Source: Prorocentrum cordatum (taxonomy: Eukaryota > Sar > Dinophyceae > Prorocentrales > Prorocentraceae). From it: a stretch of DNA of 64,000 bases. The translations under genes were made by a program, and so were the position numbers. A model generated the notes under the pieces. That model saw only the letters and a list, made by a program, of their open reading frames with translations, was not told the origin of the DNA and ran no database searches. Positions 51,515 through 60,885 of the stretch are shown here, in pieces (position 1 is the first letter of the stretch; the number at the start of each line of letters is the position of its first letter). The stretch covers positions 22,248 through 86,247 of the forward strand of contig CAUYUJ010002746.1 in assembly GCA_963575745.1 (NCBI GenBank), given 5' to 3'.

Positions 51515-52766
51515 ATGAACGAGCAGCAGGTGCTGAACGCGTTCAACCAGCTAGGCGAGACGTTGCGCCAGCAGCAGTTGGCGGCGCAGCAACAGCAGCA
51601 GCGCTCGGACGACGCGCTGGCAGCGGTGGCCGCCCAAGTGGCGGAGCAGGGACGTGCTTCAGGTATCGCTGGAGCAGAACAAGGTGTTCCTCGAGGGCGA
51701 GTCGAAGGAGCGCCGCAAGGAGGGGCTCATCGACACGAAGGCGGTGGGCAAGCCGGTGGCATTCACCGGCAAGGAGTCCGATTGGCAGGGTTGGAGCTTC
51801 AAGTTCACCACTTGGCTCAACGGCCAGTTCAGCGACGCCGAGGAGATCCTCGAGTGGGCCGCCGGCCTCGGCAGCGAAACCATCACGGCGGAGAGGGTGC
51901 AGGACATCGTGGACGAGCATCCGCGGACGCCTGAGCTTAATGCTCAGCTGCATGCGATCTTGGTCAGCTTGACCACGATGGGCACAGCAGCGTTTGACAT
52001 CGTGAAGAATACCAAGAAGAGCTGCGGCCTAGATGCTTGGCGCCGGCTTGTTCGGAAGTTCGACCCGAACAATCCCGTGGCAAACCTCAGGCTGCTGAGG
52101 AAGATCCTGCGGCCGGCGCAGGTCGGGATAGACCAGCTGCTCAGTGCGATTGAGCAGTGGGAGCACGACTACATGCACTACAAGGAACGGACGGGCGAGG
52201 AGCTGACGGACTCCATGAGGAAGGCATGCTTGCAGAGCATGTGCCCGAACACGCTCAGCGACCACATCGACATGAACATCGCCCGCTTGGACACGTGCGC
52301 GTCCCTGAAGACCGAGGTCGAGCGGTACATCGAGCAGGTGCAGGCCAGGACTGGCCCGGCTCCGATGGACATCGGATCCCTGGCACGCGGCGGCAAAGAC
52401 CCCAAAGGAGGTAAAGGCAAAGGTATGGGTAAGGACTCCAAAGGCAAAGGAAAGGACGGCCAAGCCGGCGGGAAACCGACTTCGGGTCCCGCTGGTGGTG
52501 GCAGGGGTTCTGCCCAGCAGCAGTTCCAAGGGTGCTGCGATCGATGCTGGCGGTGGGGCCATAGGAGGGCCGATTGCTATAGCCGCACCGACGTGAACGG
52601 CTGCCAACTGCCACCACGAGAGCCAGGAAACGGCAAAGGTAAGGACAAGAGCGGCGGCAAGGACAGGCGCGGTAAAGGCCGCGGAGGTGCGCACGAGCTG
52701 TCGGACGCCCCCGGGGGACTCGGCCAGAAAGGACAGAGGAGGAAAGGTCAGCACGAGGAGGATTGA
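51515..52766 (+). CDS. Gag of the Copia element (one frame change)
   Basis: ATG 51515 opens a Gln-rich helical N-terminus (MNEQQVLNAFNQLGETLRQQQ). At the GGG at 51649-51651 the protein-like sequence moves to the frame that runs to TGA 52764; one surplus G explains the shift. The rest is a typical retrotransposon Gag: WQGWSFKFTTWLNGQF, a long helical capsid region, a Lys/Gly-rich linker, then one CCHC zinc knuckle with Cys 52536, Cys 52545, His 52560 and Cys 52575 (CX2CX4HX4C). It would package element RNA in cytoplasmic particles. The end of Gag overlaps the next frame. Confidence 0.85.
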
Positions 52767-54021
52767 GGAGGAGAAGAAGCATAGCAAAGAGGAGAAGGAT
52801 GAGGAGCAAGAGGAAAAGAAGGAGAGTAGAGTGCCGAGGAAAGAAGAGGAGAAGACAGAGGAGAGGAAGGACAATCAGCATTCCGACAGGTACTGCGACG
52901 ACCTGGCCGCTGGTCGTTCCAGGAAGCTCGCCAAGAGGAAAGAATACAGCAGGCAGAGGTTGGAGAAGCATCTTGCCGCTGTCGCTGGCGAGAAGAAGAG
53001 TGAGCAGGAGAAGGAACATAAGGAGGATCAGAAGGATGAGGAGATGAGCAGAGAGGAAAGGCACGAGGAGATGAGGACCCGCGGCGGCGGGGCTGCCGGT
53101 CGCAAAGCAAGGAGCTGGGAGAAGCCTGCCAGCGTCAAGCGGAAGACGCCGGCGCAGAAAGAGAGGAGGAAGAGGCTGAAGAAAGAGAAGGAATATAGAG
53201 AGAGGAAGGCATCAGGTCTCGACTGGGGCGTCTGGATCCAGGCTCAGCGCGCGGCCCGGCAGGAGCGCCGCAGCCGAGAGGAGCTGGCCAAATATCCAGG
53301 CACTGCGCCCAAGAGACAGGCGAGGCCTAAAGAGGAGTTTCTGCCATCCAGGCATGGCGGCACGGCTTCGTCATCGAGCCGAGTCTGCCAGGATGCCGTT
53401 CTGGATGCTCCTTGGGTGGTCTCGGGTCGGGCGTCGAGGAGGGCAGCCAAGGCTTCGCAATCGAGCCACGGTCGCCCGGCTGACTCGGCTCCAGACTGGA
53501 GCCGGAGTCGCCCGGCAGGAGGAGAGATCAACGCGCTGGGAGGCTCCAGAGGCTGGGCGGACGCCGCCCCAGAGCCCTGGCGTAAATGGCAGCAGGAAGG
53601 CAGGGAGCGCATCGACATCGCCATCGACTCCGGCGCGTCTACGTCGATGCTGCCGCGGCATGTTGCCAAGGATCACCCTCTCAAGACTGGCGTTTCGCCT
53701 CGGGTGTACAAGACCGCCAGCAAGCACGAGGTCCACAAGGACGGCGAGAAGGACCTCATCTGTGGCTTCATGAACGGTGGGGGCATGCGCACTAGCTGGG
53801 AGGTTGGAGACATCCACCGCCCCTTGAGCTCAGTGCGCAAGATGGTGAAGAGCGGAAGTTGCGTGTGGTTTGATACCGAAGAGAATGGAGGTAGTGGGAT
53901 CTCTAACTACCGGACTGGGGAAACCATGAAGATTTACGAGAAGGACGGCATCTACGTCCTACCAGCGTGGATTAAGAAGGTTGACAAGGGCCAGCTGTGG
54001 GGTTTCACCCGGCAGGCTTAG
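52687..54021 (+). CDS. Linker and aspartic protease of the Copia element
   Basis: The overlap with Gag (52687-52766) is probably a shadow; protein-like sequence starts near 52767, joined to Gag by removing one T at 52763-52764. The first ~280 residues are a very charged Lys/Glu/Arg region, unusually long for a Copia linker. Then comes IDIAIDSGASTSMLPRHV, a retroviral-type protease active site with Asp at 53626, and the rest of the protease (about 53600-53990). The frame ends at TAG 54019, shortly after the heptamer GGGTTTC at 54000. The protease would cleave the polyprotein. Confidence 0.8.
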   Translation: MRTSCRTPPGDSARKDRGGKVSTRRIEEEKKHSKEEKDEEQEEKKESRVPRKEEEKTEERKDNQHSDRYCDDLAAGRSRKLAKRKEYSRQRLEKHLAAVAGEKKSEQEKEHKEDQKDEEMSREERHEEMRTRGGGAAGRKARSWEKPASVKRKTPAQKERRKRLKKEKEYRERKASGLDWGVWIQAQRAARQERRSREELAKYPGTAPKRQARPKEEFLPSRHGGTASSSSRVCQDAVLDAPWVVSGRASRRAAKASQSSHGRPADSAPDWSRSRPAGGEINALGGSRGWADAAPEPWRKWQQEGRERIDIAIDSGASTSMLPRHVAKDHPLKTGVSPRVYKTASKHEVHKDGEKDLICGFMNGGGMRTSWEVGDIHRPLSSVRKMVKSGSCVWFDTEENGGSGISNYRTGETMKIYEKDGIYVLPAWIKKVDKGQLWGFTRQA

Positions 54022-56477
54022 CCGTAAGTCCGGCCCGAGGCGTGTACCCCATCATCGAGGAGGAATCTCCGGCGGCAGCCCCCAGCACGGGGGAGGCTGC
54101 TACGCAGGCTCCCGGGATGGAGAGTGCAGCTGGGTTGGCAGGAGGCGAAGGGGCGGCTTCGGTGGCGATGACAGCGCCGCCGAGGCCAACGAAGAAGATG
54201 ATCGAGGACCACGAGGTGTCTCATCTTCCCTTCAGGAGCTGGTGCACAGCGTGCGTGCGGGGACGAGCCAAGAGTTGCCCGCGCTACAGGCGCGACAAGA
54301 GCGGCGAGGTGTACTCGACCTTCAGCGCCGACTACGGCTTCTTCGGAGTGCCTGGAGAAGCGCCTTTTGAGGCAGTGGCTGGAAAGGACCTGCCGGTGAT
54401 CGTGGCATACGATCGCAAGGCAAAGTGCCCCTTCGCACATCCAGTGCCGCATAAGGGCCTGGAGAAGGACGGGAAGATGAACCTGTGCCCGGTTCGCGTT
54501 CTGGCGAACGACTTGAACAAGCTGGGGTACAAGAAGGTAAACGCCAAGAGCGACCAGGAGAGCTCCATCAAGGCAGTGATCCAAAAGCTGAAGGAGACGT
54601 GGGCAGGCGAGATCGTCATCGAGATGGCCCCGAAGGGCGAGAAGGCCAGCAATGGCGAGGCCGAGCGCGCGGTCCAGAGCATGCACGGGCTCGCGCGGAC
54701 TTTGAAGGAGCATGTTGAGCAGTATGCTCGTTTGAAGCTGGACCCAAAGAGTCCAATCATAGCGTGGCTCATCGAGCACGCCTCGAACCTGTTCTACATC
54801 TTCAACCGCGGTGACGACGGCATGACGCCGTTCCAGCGGGTGAAGGGTAAGGAGTGGCAGGTGGCACTCCCTGCGTTCGGCGAGAGCGTGGAGTTCAAGA
54901 GGAGGACGCGCCACAAGTTGGAGGCGAGATGGGAGAGAGGTCTCTTCTTGGGTGTCAAGGTGGAGTCGACGGAGAAGATCGTCGGCACCGAGAGGGGCGT
55001 CTACGTCGTGCAGTCCGTGCGGCGGCTGCCCGAGGACCAGCGCTACGATTCTGAGGCGCTGAGCAAGCTAAAGGGCCTCCCGTGGAAGCCCATCCCGGAC
55101 AGCCCAGAGGACGAGGAGGTGCGCGAGCTCCCCGGCGCGGCAGAGCTCGAACCCGAGTGCCCCGAGGTACCTCCTGTCCCCGCGGAGGCGGCCGAGCAGG
55201 TCAGGCAGCAGAGGCGCTACTGCATCACGGTCGCGGACTTGGAGGAGTACGGAAAGACCGAGGGTTGTCCGGCATGCCTGGCCACGCACATGGGCCACCC
55301 CAGGTCGGGGTTGTTGCACGCGCCGGAGTGCAGAGAGCGGATCGAGGCTGCAGTCGCGGCTGATCCCAGTCGCTATTCTCGGCTGATGGCTGCGAGAGCG
55401 CGGCGAGTCGAGAAGAGGCCTGCCGCGGACCCGCCTGTAGAGAGCGGCACGGGCAGGCGACCCAGGATACCTGCACCTGGAGCGGCTGCAGGGGGCGCGG
55501 CTTCGTCTTCGAGCCGGCCGTCCCCGGTACCCCAGGAGATGCAGGTGGATGGAGGCGCGGCCCCAGCTTCGGGTCAGCAGCCCCAGATGGAGGTGGACGA
55601 GCAGAGATCCAGAGCTAAACGAGCCGCCTCGGAGGAGGGCGACGCCATGCAGGACACCATCGGATTCATGACTCGGCTCATGGACGGAGGCGGCGACGAC
55701 GACGAGGTCGAGCACGCCATCGGCGCCCTGGTCGAGGTCCAGAGGGAGCGCGTGATCATGGAGATCCGCGAGTCTGGAGACGAATGCCCGGTACCAGTGG
55801 AGAAACAATACGAATGGGATGTCGACGACTACATTGGGCCCGAGGACCTGTGCTACCGGGGCGATCTCTCGGGCAAGGTGCTGCCCCAGGATCTGACCCA
55901 GGAGGCGAGGACGGAGGAGATCGAGTTCATCGACGACATCGGCCTCTGGGGGGTGGTGCCCAGACCAGCCGGTCATAAGGTGATCGGCACGCGATGGGTC
56001 GACGTGAACAAGGGCGACGAGGTCGACTACCAGGTGAGGAGCAGGATCGTCGGGAAGGAGATGCGCCACAAGGGCTCTGTTGAGCAGTACTTTGCCGCAA
56101 TGCCCCCACTGGCATCGTTAAAGATGCTCCTCAGCATCGCGGTCGCCACAGTGCTGCCCAGGAAGGAGGTGGTGTACGCCAAGAAGGGGCAGTGCGTGTT
56201 GCAGTTCCTGGACGTCAAGAAGGCGCACTTCTGGGCCATGGCCGAGCGGTTGCTCTTCGTGGAGCTCCCTGAGGAGTACAAGCGGAAGCGCGGGATCACG
56301 GGAGACATGGTGGGCAAGCTGCTTCGTTCCATGTATGGGATGCGGGATGCCGCGTCCCTGTGGGAGAAGCTGGTGGCTACCAAGATGAGGGAGGGCCCTA
56401 GGCTTTCGTCAGGGCCGGAGCTCCCCGCGCATCTTCTGGCACCCGGTCAGAGACATCAGGACGACGCTCCACGGTGA
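53997..56477 (+). CDS. Integrase and first part of reverse transcriptase of the Copia element
   Basis: Read from about 54006 as a -1 continuation of the protease frame (LWGF then HPAGLAVSP). The integrase has a HEVSH...WCTAC zinc-binding block (54210-54254), catalytic Asp in SADYG (54330), Asp in KSDQES (54552) and Glu in NGEAE (54657-54665), an acidic triad with about 35 residues between the last two. A ~300-residue low-complexity Pro/Glu/Arg-rich linker follows. RT begins near 55915 (IGLWGVVPRPAGHKVIGTRW) with motif A QFLDVKKAHFWA (Asp 56211) and SMYGMRDAASLWEK. The frame is lost at GGG 56393-56395; after that it reads as a shadow to 56477. Integrase inserts the cDNA; RT makes it. Confidence 0.85.
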   Translation: MGFHPAGLAVSPARGVYPIIEEESPAAAPSTGEAATQAPGMESAAGLAGGEGAASVAMTAPPRPTKKMIEDHEVSHLPFRSWCTACVRGRAKSCPRYRRDKSGEVYSTFSADYGFFGVPGEAPFEAVAGKDLPVIVAYDRKAKCPFAHPVPHKGLEKDGKMNLCPVRVLANDLNKLGYKKVNAKSDQESSIKAVIQKLKETWAGEIVIEMAPKGEKASNGEAERAVQSMHGLARTLKEHVEQYARLKLDPKSPIIAWLIEHASNLFYIFNRGDDGMTPFQRVKGKEWQVALPAFGESVEFKRRTRHKLEARWERGLFLGVKVESTEKIVGTERGVYVVQSVRRLPEDQRYDSEALSKLKGLPWKPIPDSPEDEEVRELPGAAELEPECPEVPPVPAEAAEQVRQQRRYCITVADLEEYGKTEGCPACLATHMGHPRSGLLHAPECRERIEAAVAADPSRYSRLMAARARRVEKRPAADPPVESGTGRRPRIPAPGAAAGGAASSSSRPSPVPQEMQVDGGAAPASGQQPQMEVDEQRSRAKRAASEEGDAMQDTIGFMTRLMDGGGDDDEVEHAIGALVEVQRERVIMEIRESGDECPVPVEKQYEWDVDDYIGPEDLCYRGDLSGKVLPQDLTQEARTEEIEFIDDIGLWGVVPRPAGHKVIGTRWVDVNKGDEVDYQVRSRIVGKEMRHKGSVEQYFAAMPPLASLKMLLSIAVATVLPRKEVVYAKKGQCVLQFLDVKKAHFWAMAERLLFVELPEEYKRKRGITGDMVGKLLRSMYGMRDAASLWEKLVATKMREGPRLSSGPELPAHLLAPGQRHQDDAPR
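54000..54006 (+). promoter_or_regulatory. Candidate -1 ribosomal frameshift heptamer G_GGT_TTC
   Basis: In the protease frame the codons are TGG GGT TTC, so the bases fit X_XXY_YYZ exactly. A -1 slip leads straight into HPAGLAVSP of the integrase frame and bypasses the TAG at 54019. The structure needed downstream was not computed. Confidence 0.5.
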
Positions 56478-57489
56478 CAACTTCGTGAGCCTGGCCGCCA
56501 GGATCGACGTCGACTGGCTGTTCAAGGAGCTGAACAAGGAGTGGACCGTGAAGGTGGAGGGCATCTTCGGCCCGCCCGGCGAGCCGGACACGGTGCAGAG
56601 CATTCGCACTTTGAACCGTCTCCTAACTTGGACGACAGAGGGCATTGAGTGGGAGTGCGACCCACGACACGTAGACATCGTGATTCGCGAATTGGGGTTG
56701 GCTTCAGGTGGAGCTAACACCAAACTCACCACGCCTGGGGTCCGTGAGCGGCCCGACGCCGTGGAGGAAGAGGACATCGCCATCCCAGAGCAGGAGCGCA
56801 CTTGGTACCGGTCTGTATGCATGAGATTGGCGTACGTCGCGCAGGACCGCCCTGACCTAGGTGTAGCTGTTCGCGAGATGGCCAAGGGGATGCAGGCCCC
56901 TTGCGAGCACCACGTGGCTCTGCTGAAGCATGCTGCGCGCTATCTTCGAGGTAACCCTAGGCTTGTGCAGTACCTCAAGAACCAGGAAGCGGCCACATGG
57001 TTAGACGGCTGGTGTGATGCAGACCACGCAGGCTGCCTCAGGACACGGAAGAGCACGTCAGGAGGCGCGATCATGGCCGGTCTGCACTGCTTGCATCATT
57101 GGTGCCGTGGCCAGTCAGTCATAGCGTTGAGTAGTGGTGAAGCTGAGTACTATAGCCTAGTTACGCTCATGAGTGAGTTGTGCGTTCTGCGATCGTTAGC
57201 TTTAGATTGGAATCTTATGTATAAGCTCGGTGTGAACGTGGACGCGACCGCTGCCATAGGCATGGTCTCGCGACGCGGGCTTGGTAAGACCAAACACATC
57301 GACACTGTGTGGCTCTGGGCGCAGGAAGCGATGGATCGTTTCAAGGTGTCTCTTAGGAAGAAGCACACCGACGACATGATAGCAGATCTTCTCACTAAGT
57401 TTTTGAATCGGGACAAGGTTCAACGATTCAGCGCACTGATGGGCTTCAAGCCCCGGGAGGGTCAGCACCCTTTGGCCCTAGGAGCGTGA
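56396..57489 (+). CDS. RT palm end and RNase H of the Copia element
   Basis: This frame continues RT after the GGG run at 56393: RSSPRIFWHPVRDI, then HGDNFVSLA at 56470-56496, where the second active-site Asp is Asn (AAC 56479-56481). Then QSIRTLNRLLTW, the connection (WYRSVCMRLAYVAQDRPDL), and RNase H with WCDADHAGC (about 57012), IALSSGEAEYY (about 57121), VDATAAIGM and TDDMIADLLTKFL, so all acidic RNase H positions are present. An apparent GTG start at 56485 is only where the open frame happens to be counted from; there is no reason to think translation starts there. Stop at 57487. Confidence 0.85.
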
Positions 57490-57567
57490 GATCTACTTCG
57501 AATGGCTTGGGCCTGGCTCGGTTCTGTCTCGGGAGTGTGCCGGCCGCTCGCCTGCAGCACACCCCTC

Positions 57568-57575
57568 GGGAGGCG
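57568..57575 (+). promoter_or_regulatory. Possible polypurine tract
   Basis: GGGAGGCG directly before the right LTR; short and with one C, so weak. Confidence 0.35.
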
Positions 57576-57747
57576 TGAACAGAAATGGACCTCCCAAGAG
57601 CCCAATGCAGACAATGCAGATGTAACACAATCTGCTGCAAGGTCTTGGGTCCCACCAAGTGGGACCCAGCACTGTTGCCCCTATTTGCGGCCACTGTGTT
57701 GCATAGTACGTTCCATAGCCATTGAAGTGGTCCAAAAAGATTCTTCA
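57576..57747 (+). repeat. Right LTR of the Copia element
   Basis: 172 bases, TGAACAG...CTTCA, colinear with the left LTR. Confidence 0.95.
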
Positions 57748-57752
57748 ATATC
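57748..57752 (+). repeat. Target-site duplication ATATC, right
   Basis: Matches 51210-51214. Together they fix both ends of the Copia insertion. Confidence 0.9.
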
Positions 57753-59787
57753 TCCCCTGTTCCTCCTTCCTCCCGCCTCCTTGTATTATGATGCGTGATG
57801 TTATGTGGAGAGGTGATCTCCAGAATTATTTAAAGTAGCTTTGAAGTAGCTTTGGGAAAGGTTTTGTGGGCAACGCTGAGATAGGTTTTAAGAAGGTTTA
57901 AAGAGGCCCCTTGGGAAGGTTTCAGCGCCACGAAGGGTTTCAGGAAAGCCCCTGGCGAAGCCTGCAGCGGCCAAGTAGGTGTCAGGGGTCGCGGGGTACA
58001 TGTCGGTGCGCTTGTCCCACGCGCCTGCTGCCTCTTGTGTGGGGGCATTATCGTGGACTATGAGTTTACAGCCGATATGTGTAACGGGACTGCTTCTTCG
58101 TGGCGGCCAGGCGGTTCGATGCTGTCTCGTGGCCGTTCTGGCATGCTTTGGGCGCGATCGAGCAAGCGACGTGTCGGCTTGAAATGCAATCCTCTTCCAC
58201 TTCCTGATCCCCTTCCTCCACCCAGCATGGTATCCCTCCGTTCTGCCCAATGCGCCTTCTTTGCTTTCTTTTGCCGTCTTCCATCCGTGTAGCTCTCTTT
58301 ACTTTGTCCTCCAATTGATTATTCATCCTCTCCTCTCTCGCAAGTTGCGTCGGTTGCCTTGTGCTGGAGAGGGAAGGTGGGGAATTGTCGGCGCGGCCTG
58401 ACGCCAGTATTCTTGACTTATCTCGTATCCTCGCCAGCACCAGCTGGCCGCGCAACGAACATTCAGAGCGCGTTTTTGTCGTATAGGGCGCTCGCGCAGG
58501 CAGTGGTAGGGAGGAGGGCGGCTGAGTTACGCATTCAGTTTGTGGCGCGGAAACCCCATCTATGACCTGGGTGCCCCCCCGAAAGGTCGCTGCGCAGGGC
58601 TCCTCGGTTGATCCTAGATTTCCCCGCTCCGAAGGGGGCGTAGAAATAACAGGCGCCCAGTATATAGGCATTCGGTGTTTGGAAACCGGCGAAGGGCTTT
58701 CTTACATTAAGCTTCTCGAGGCCTCTGGGGTTTCTCTGGCGCCTCCCTTTTATAGCCTTTTGCAACGCTTTGGGACCGCCCCCAGCTCCGACCCACCTCG
58801 GCATCGACCCTCGCGCGGGGATTGTGATTCGAACGCCTCCCGGCGAAAACCGAGCGTTATCATATTGGCGCTCCCGTAGAATATTCGAGATAAAACCTTT
58901 GGACCGAGAGGGTGACGCGGGCCAATTCTGCGAGCATGGTTGGCGTTTGATTGCCAGGTCGCGTAGCCGCCAAAGGACGTTGGAAACCTACCAGAACGCA
59001 TAGCAATAACATCGAATCCGATGGGCAGCGTCACTGTTTCAAAAGATGTTTGCTTTCGGGGATCGCGGAACAAACTCCGAGGCCTGTCGGTGGTTTTTGT
59101 GCATCGTGTGAACATCTTTCGTGAGGGGGCGCGTGCTGAAATCTGTTCTCGGTGTTCTTCGAACGCACAGGGTCATCTTGAAGACCGTCGATGGGCGCAC
59201 GGGGCCACCATTGCGCACCGTGGCTCCCCAAATGGCCTTCTGCTGTCTTGCGAGAGGAGGCTCAGGCAGACCAAAAAAATGATGAAGGGGGCAAGGGTGT
59301 TCCCCCTCGAAAGCAAGCAACTGGGGTGGGGAGGCACGAACTGTCGCAACGCGTGCGCTCACAGAGCAGTTTGGGTTATTAGGGTGGCAGCGGCGACAAG
59401 GGCCATTCGCATGACAACCAGGCAGCGGCCCTAGCAAACGCGCGCTTCTTCTGGGTTCAGGTTTTTACAGTGCCAGCGCAGGAAATCGCAGTATAAGTTT
59501 GGAGAATTGCCCTTTTCAATGGGGTTGCAAGGGATGGCGAATGTTGGTTTTGGGCGATTACAGCGACAAGCCCACGCAAGCAACACACGCAGCAAATGCA
59601 TGCGCAAAGCAAGCCCATGCTGGCATATTTACCGCCACGGCCATTGATCGCGGGGCGCAGTTATCGCAACCCCAGAATTCAAGATGCAGTATTGCCGCAT
59701 TTTCTCCGTAGACGTTTGGACTCGAGAGCTTCTTCAGTAGATTACTCTTTACATTGCTGTGCGCATTTGCAATTCAACTTCGGATTC
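57753..59787. other. No recognised gene
   Basis: Sequence of ordinary composition on both strands, with short open frames but no motif I recognise. Around 57835-57905 are AGTAGCTTTG and AGGTTT-type short repeats. 59340-59787 directly precedes the next open frames and may contain their leader. Confidence 0.3.
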
Positions 59788-60864
59788 ATGAGTGGCGTCG
59801 ATGACACTTTGGATCCTGACGATTATGCTGAATATCTCTTCGGTTCCGAAAGCCCAGGGGATGCGTCTGGGCTGGTCGAGGGCGTCGATTCGGATTCAGA
59901 TGTCCCTGATTACCCTCCAGGTTTCATGTCAGATGATGAGATTCCAGTTGCAGTGGCCGGAGGCGCTGGCCGCGAGGAGCCCATCATGCAGGACGCGCCT
60001 CCAACGGATTTCGACGTGGGAGCTTTTCTGGATGGCGTGGATGCCGACATGGAGGCCGCGCGCGCCAGGCAGACTCGCAGGAAAGGGAGGGGCAGGCCAT
60101 CGAGAGCGCTGCAGAGGATAGAACGTAGTATTGAACTTGCCGGGGAGAGCGTGGAGCCCGTTCCGATGCCTGATGGCTCATTGGGGGGACTCCCAGGCCA
60201 TGTTGATGCAGTGGTGGCGATGCCAAGTGCGGGCCCCGCGGCGGTAGCCGTCCCCAATCGCAGGCAAGAGCATGCATCATCCATGGACGTCGTGGTGAGT
60301 AGTTATCGAGGTTACGTTCTGGCGTCTGCTCTGCCGGACGACTTCACCAGCTATCTTGACAAGTGCATCAGTCAGAATGCGACGCTGGATGGCGACATAT
60401 ATGATTTCTTGCAAAGTGCAGTGGCTTCCAATTATGTTCATTCTAGGTCTGCCTCGTCGCGAGTTTCTGGTGTTGCCCTCGATAAAGTGGCAATCGCTAC
60501 CAGGAGGTTTGCTTGCGGGTATTGGGCTATGGTCCACTGCAGGCGACGGGCGATCGAGGGTGCAATTTCGAGATATTGTCAAGATATGGTTTTGCAAATG
60601 ATCGAGTTCCAGAGGTATGACGAGACGCCTCTCCCCATCAAGGTGAGGGAGGATTGGGGAGCAATGGTCAACGGCGAAAAAATCCAGAGCGCGGCTGCGT
60701 TGACTGGCGCGGGAGGGCTCTCCGCCAAGGTTGCGGTCGATACGTCCGCGGGCCCAGCAAAAGTCTTCCAGACAGAACAATCCGTGAGTTTCGCATTCGA
60801 TGTCCGCGGTGAGGCGCCGTTATTGCTTGTCCACGACTTCCCGTCCCCATTAGTTCTCATGTAA
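59788..60864 (+). CDS. Unrecognised AT-hook protein, first ORF of a two-ORF unit
   Basis: The frame is open from 59596, but ATG 59788 starts the protein-like part (MSGVDDTLDPDDYAEYLFGS), giving 358 residues. The N-terminal ~100 residues are strongly acidic. Then comes RRKGRGRPSRA (about 60083-60115), an AT-hook-like DNA-binding motif, followed by a Pro/Ala/Val-rich linker and a C-terminal region that looks folded (SSYRGYVLASALPDDFTSYL onward). The next long frame is in the same register and begins after a single TAA (60862-60864) and 21 bases, so the two may be one protein with a nonsense codon, read-through or an intron (GTAAAA overlaps the stop). I do not recognise the family. Confidence 0.6.
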   Translation: MSGVDDTLDPDDYAEYLFGSESPGDASGLVEGVDSDSDVPDYPPGFMSDDEIPVAVAGGAGREEPIMQDAPPTDFDVGAFLDGVDADMEAARARQTRRKGRGRPSRALQRIERSIELAGESVEPVPMPDGSLGGLPGHVDAVVAMPSAGPAAVAVPNRRQEHASSMDVVVSSYRGYVLASALPDDFTSYLDKCISQNATLDGDIYDFLQSAVASNYVHSRSASSRVSGVALDKVAIATRRFACGYWAMVHCRRRAIEGAISRYCQDMVLQMIEFQRYDETPLPIKVREDWGAMVNGEKIQSAAALTGAGGLSAKVAVDTSAGPAKVFQTEQSVSFAFDVRGEAPLLLVHDFPSPLVLM

Positions 60865-60885
60865 AACACGACCGCCGAAGTCACG

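Larger units (their letters stand above)
51215..57747 (+). mobile_element. Copia-type LTR retrotransposon, structurally complete
   Basis: Two 172-base LTRs with TG...CA ends, flanked by a perfect 5-bp target duplication. Inside: primer-binding site, Gag with CCHC knuckle, aspartic protease, integrase, reverse transcriptase and RNase H. Integrase before RT is the Copia order. The LTRs differ at three positions, so insertion is recent relative to most repeats here. Single-base frame changes at about 51649, 52763 and 56393, plus a frame change at 54000 that fits a slippery site, split the polyprotein. The RT active site is HGDN instead of the HGDD expected for this type, so the copy is probably inactive. 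Confidence 0.95.
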
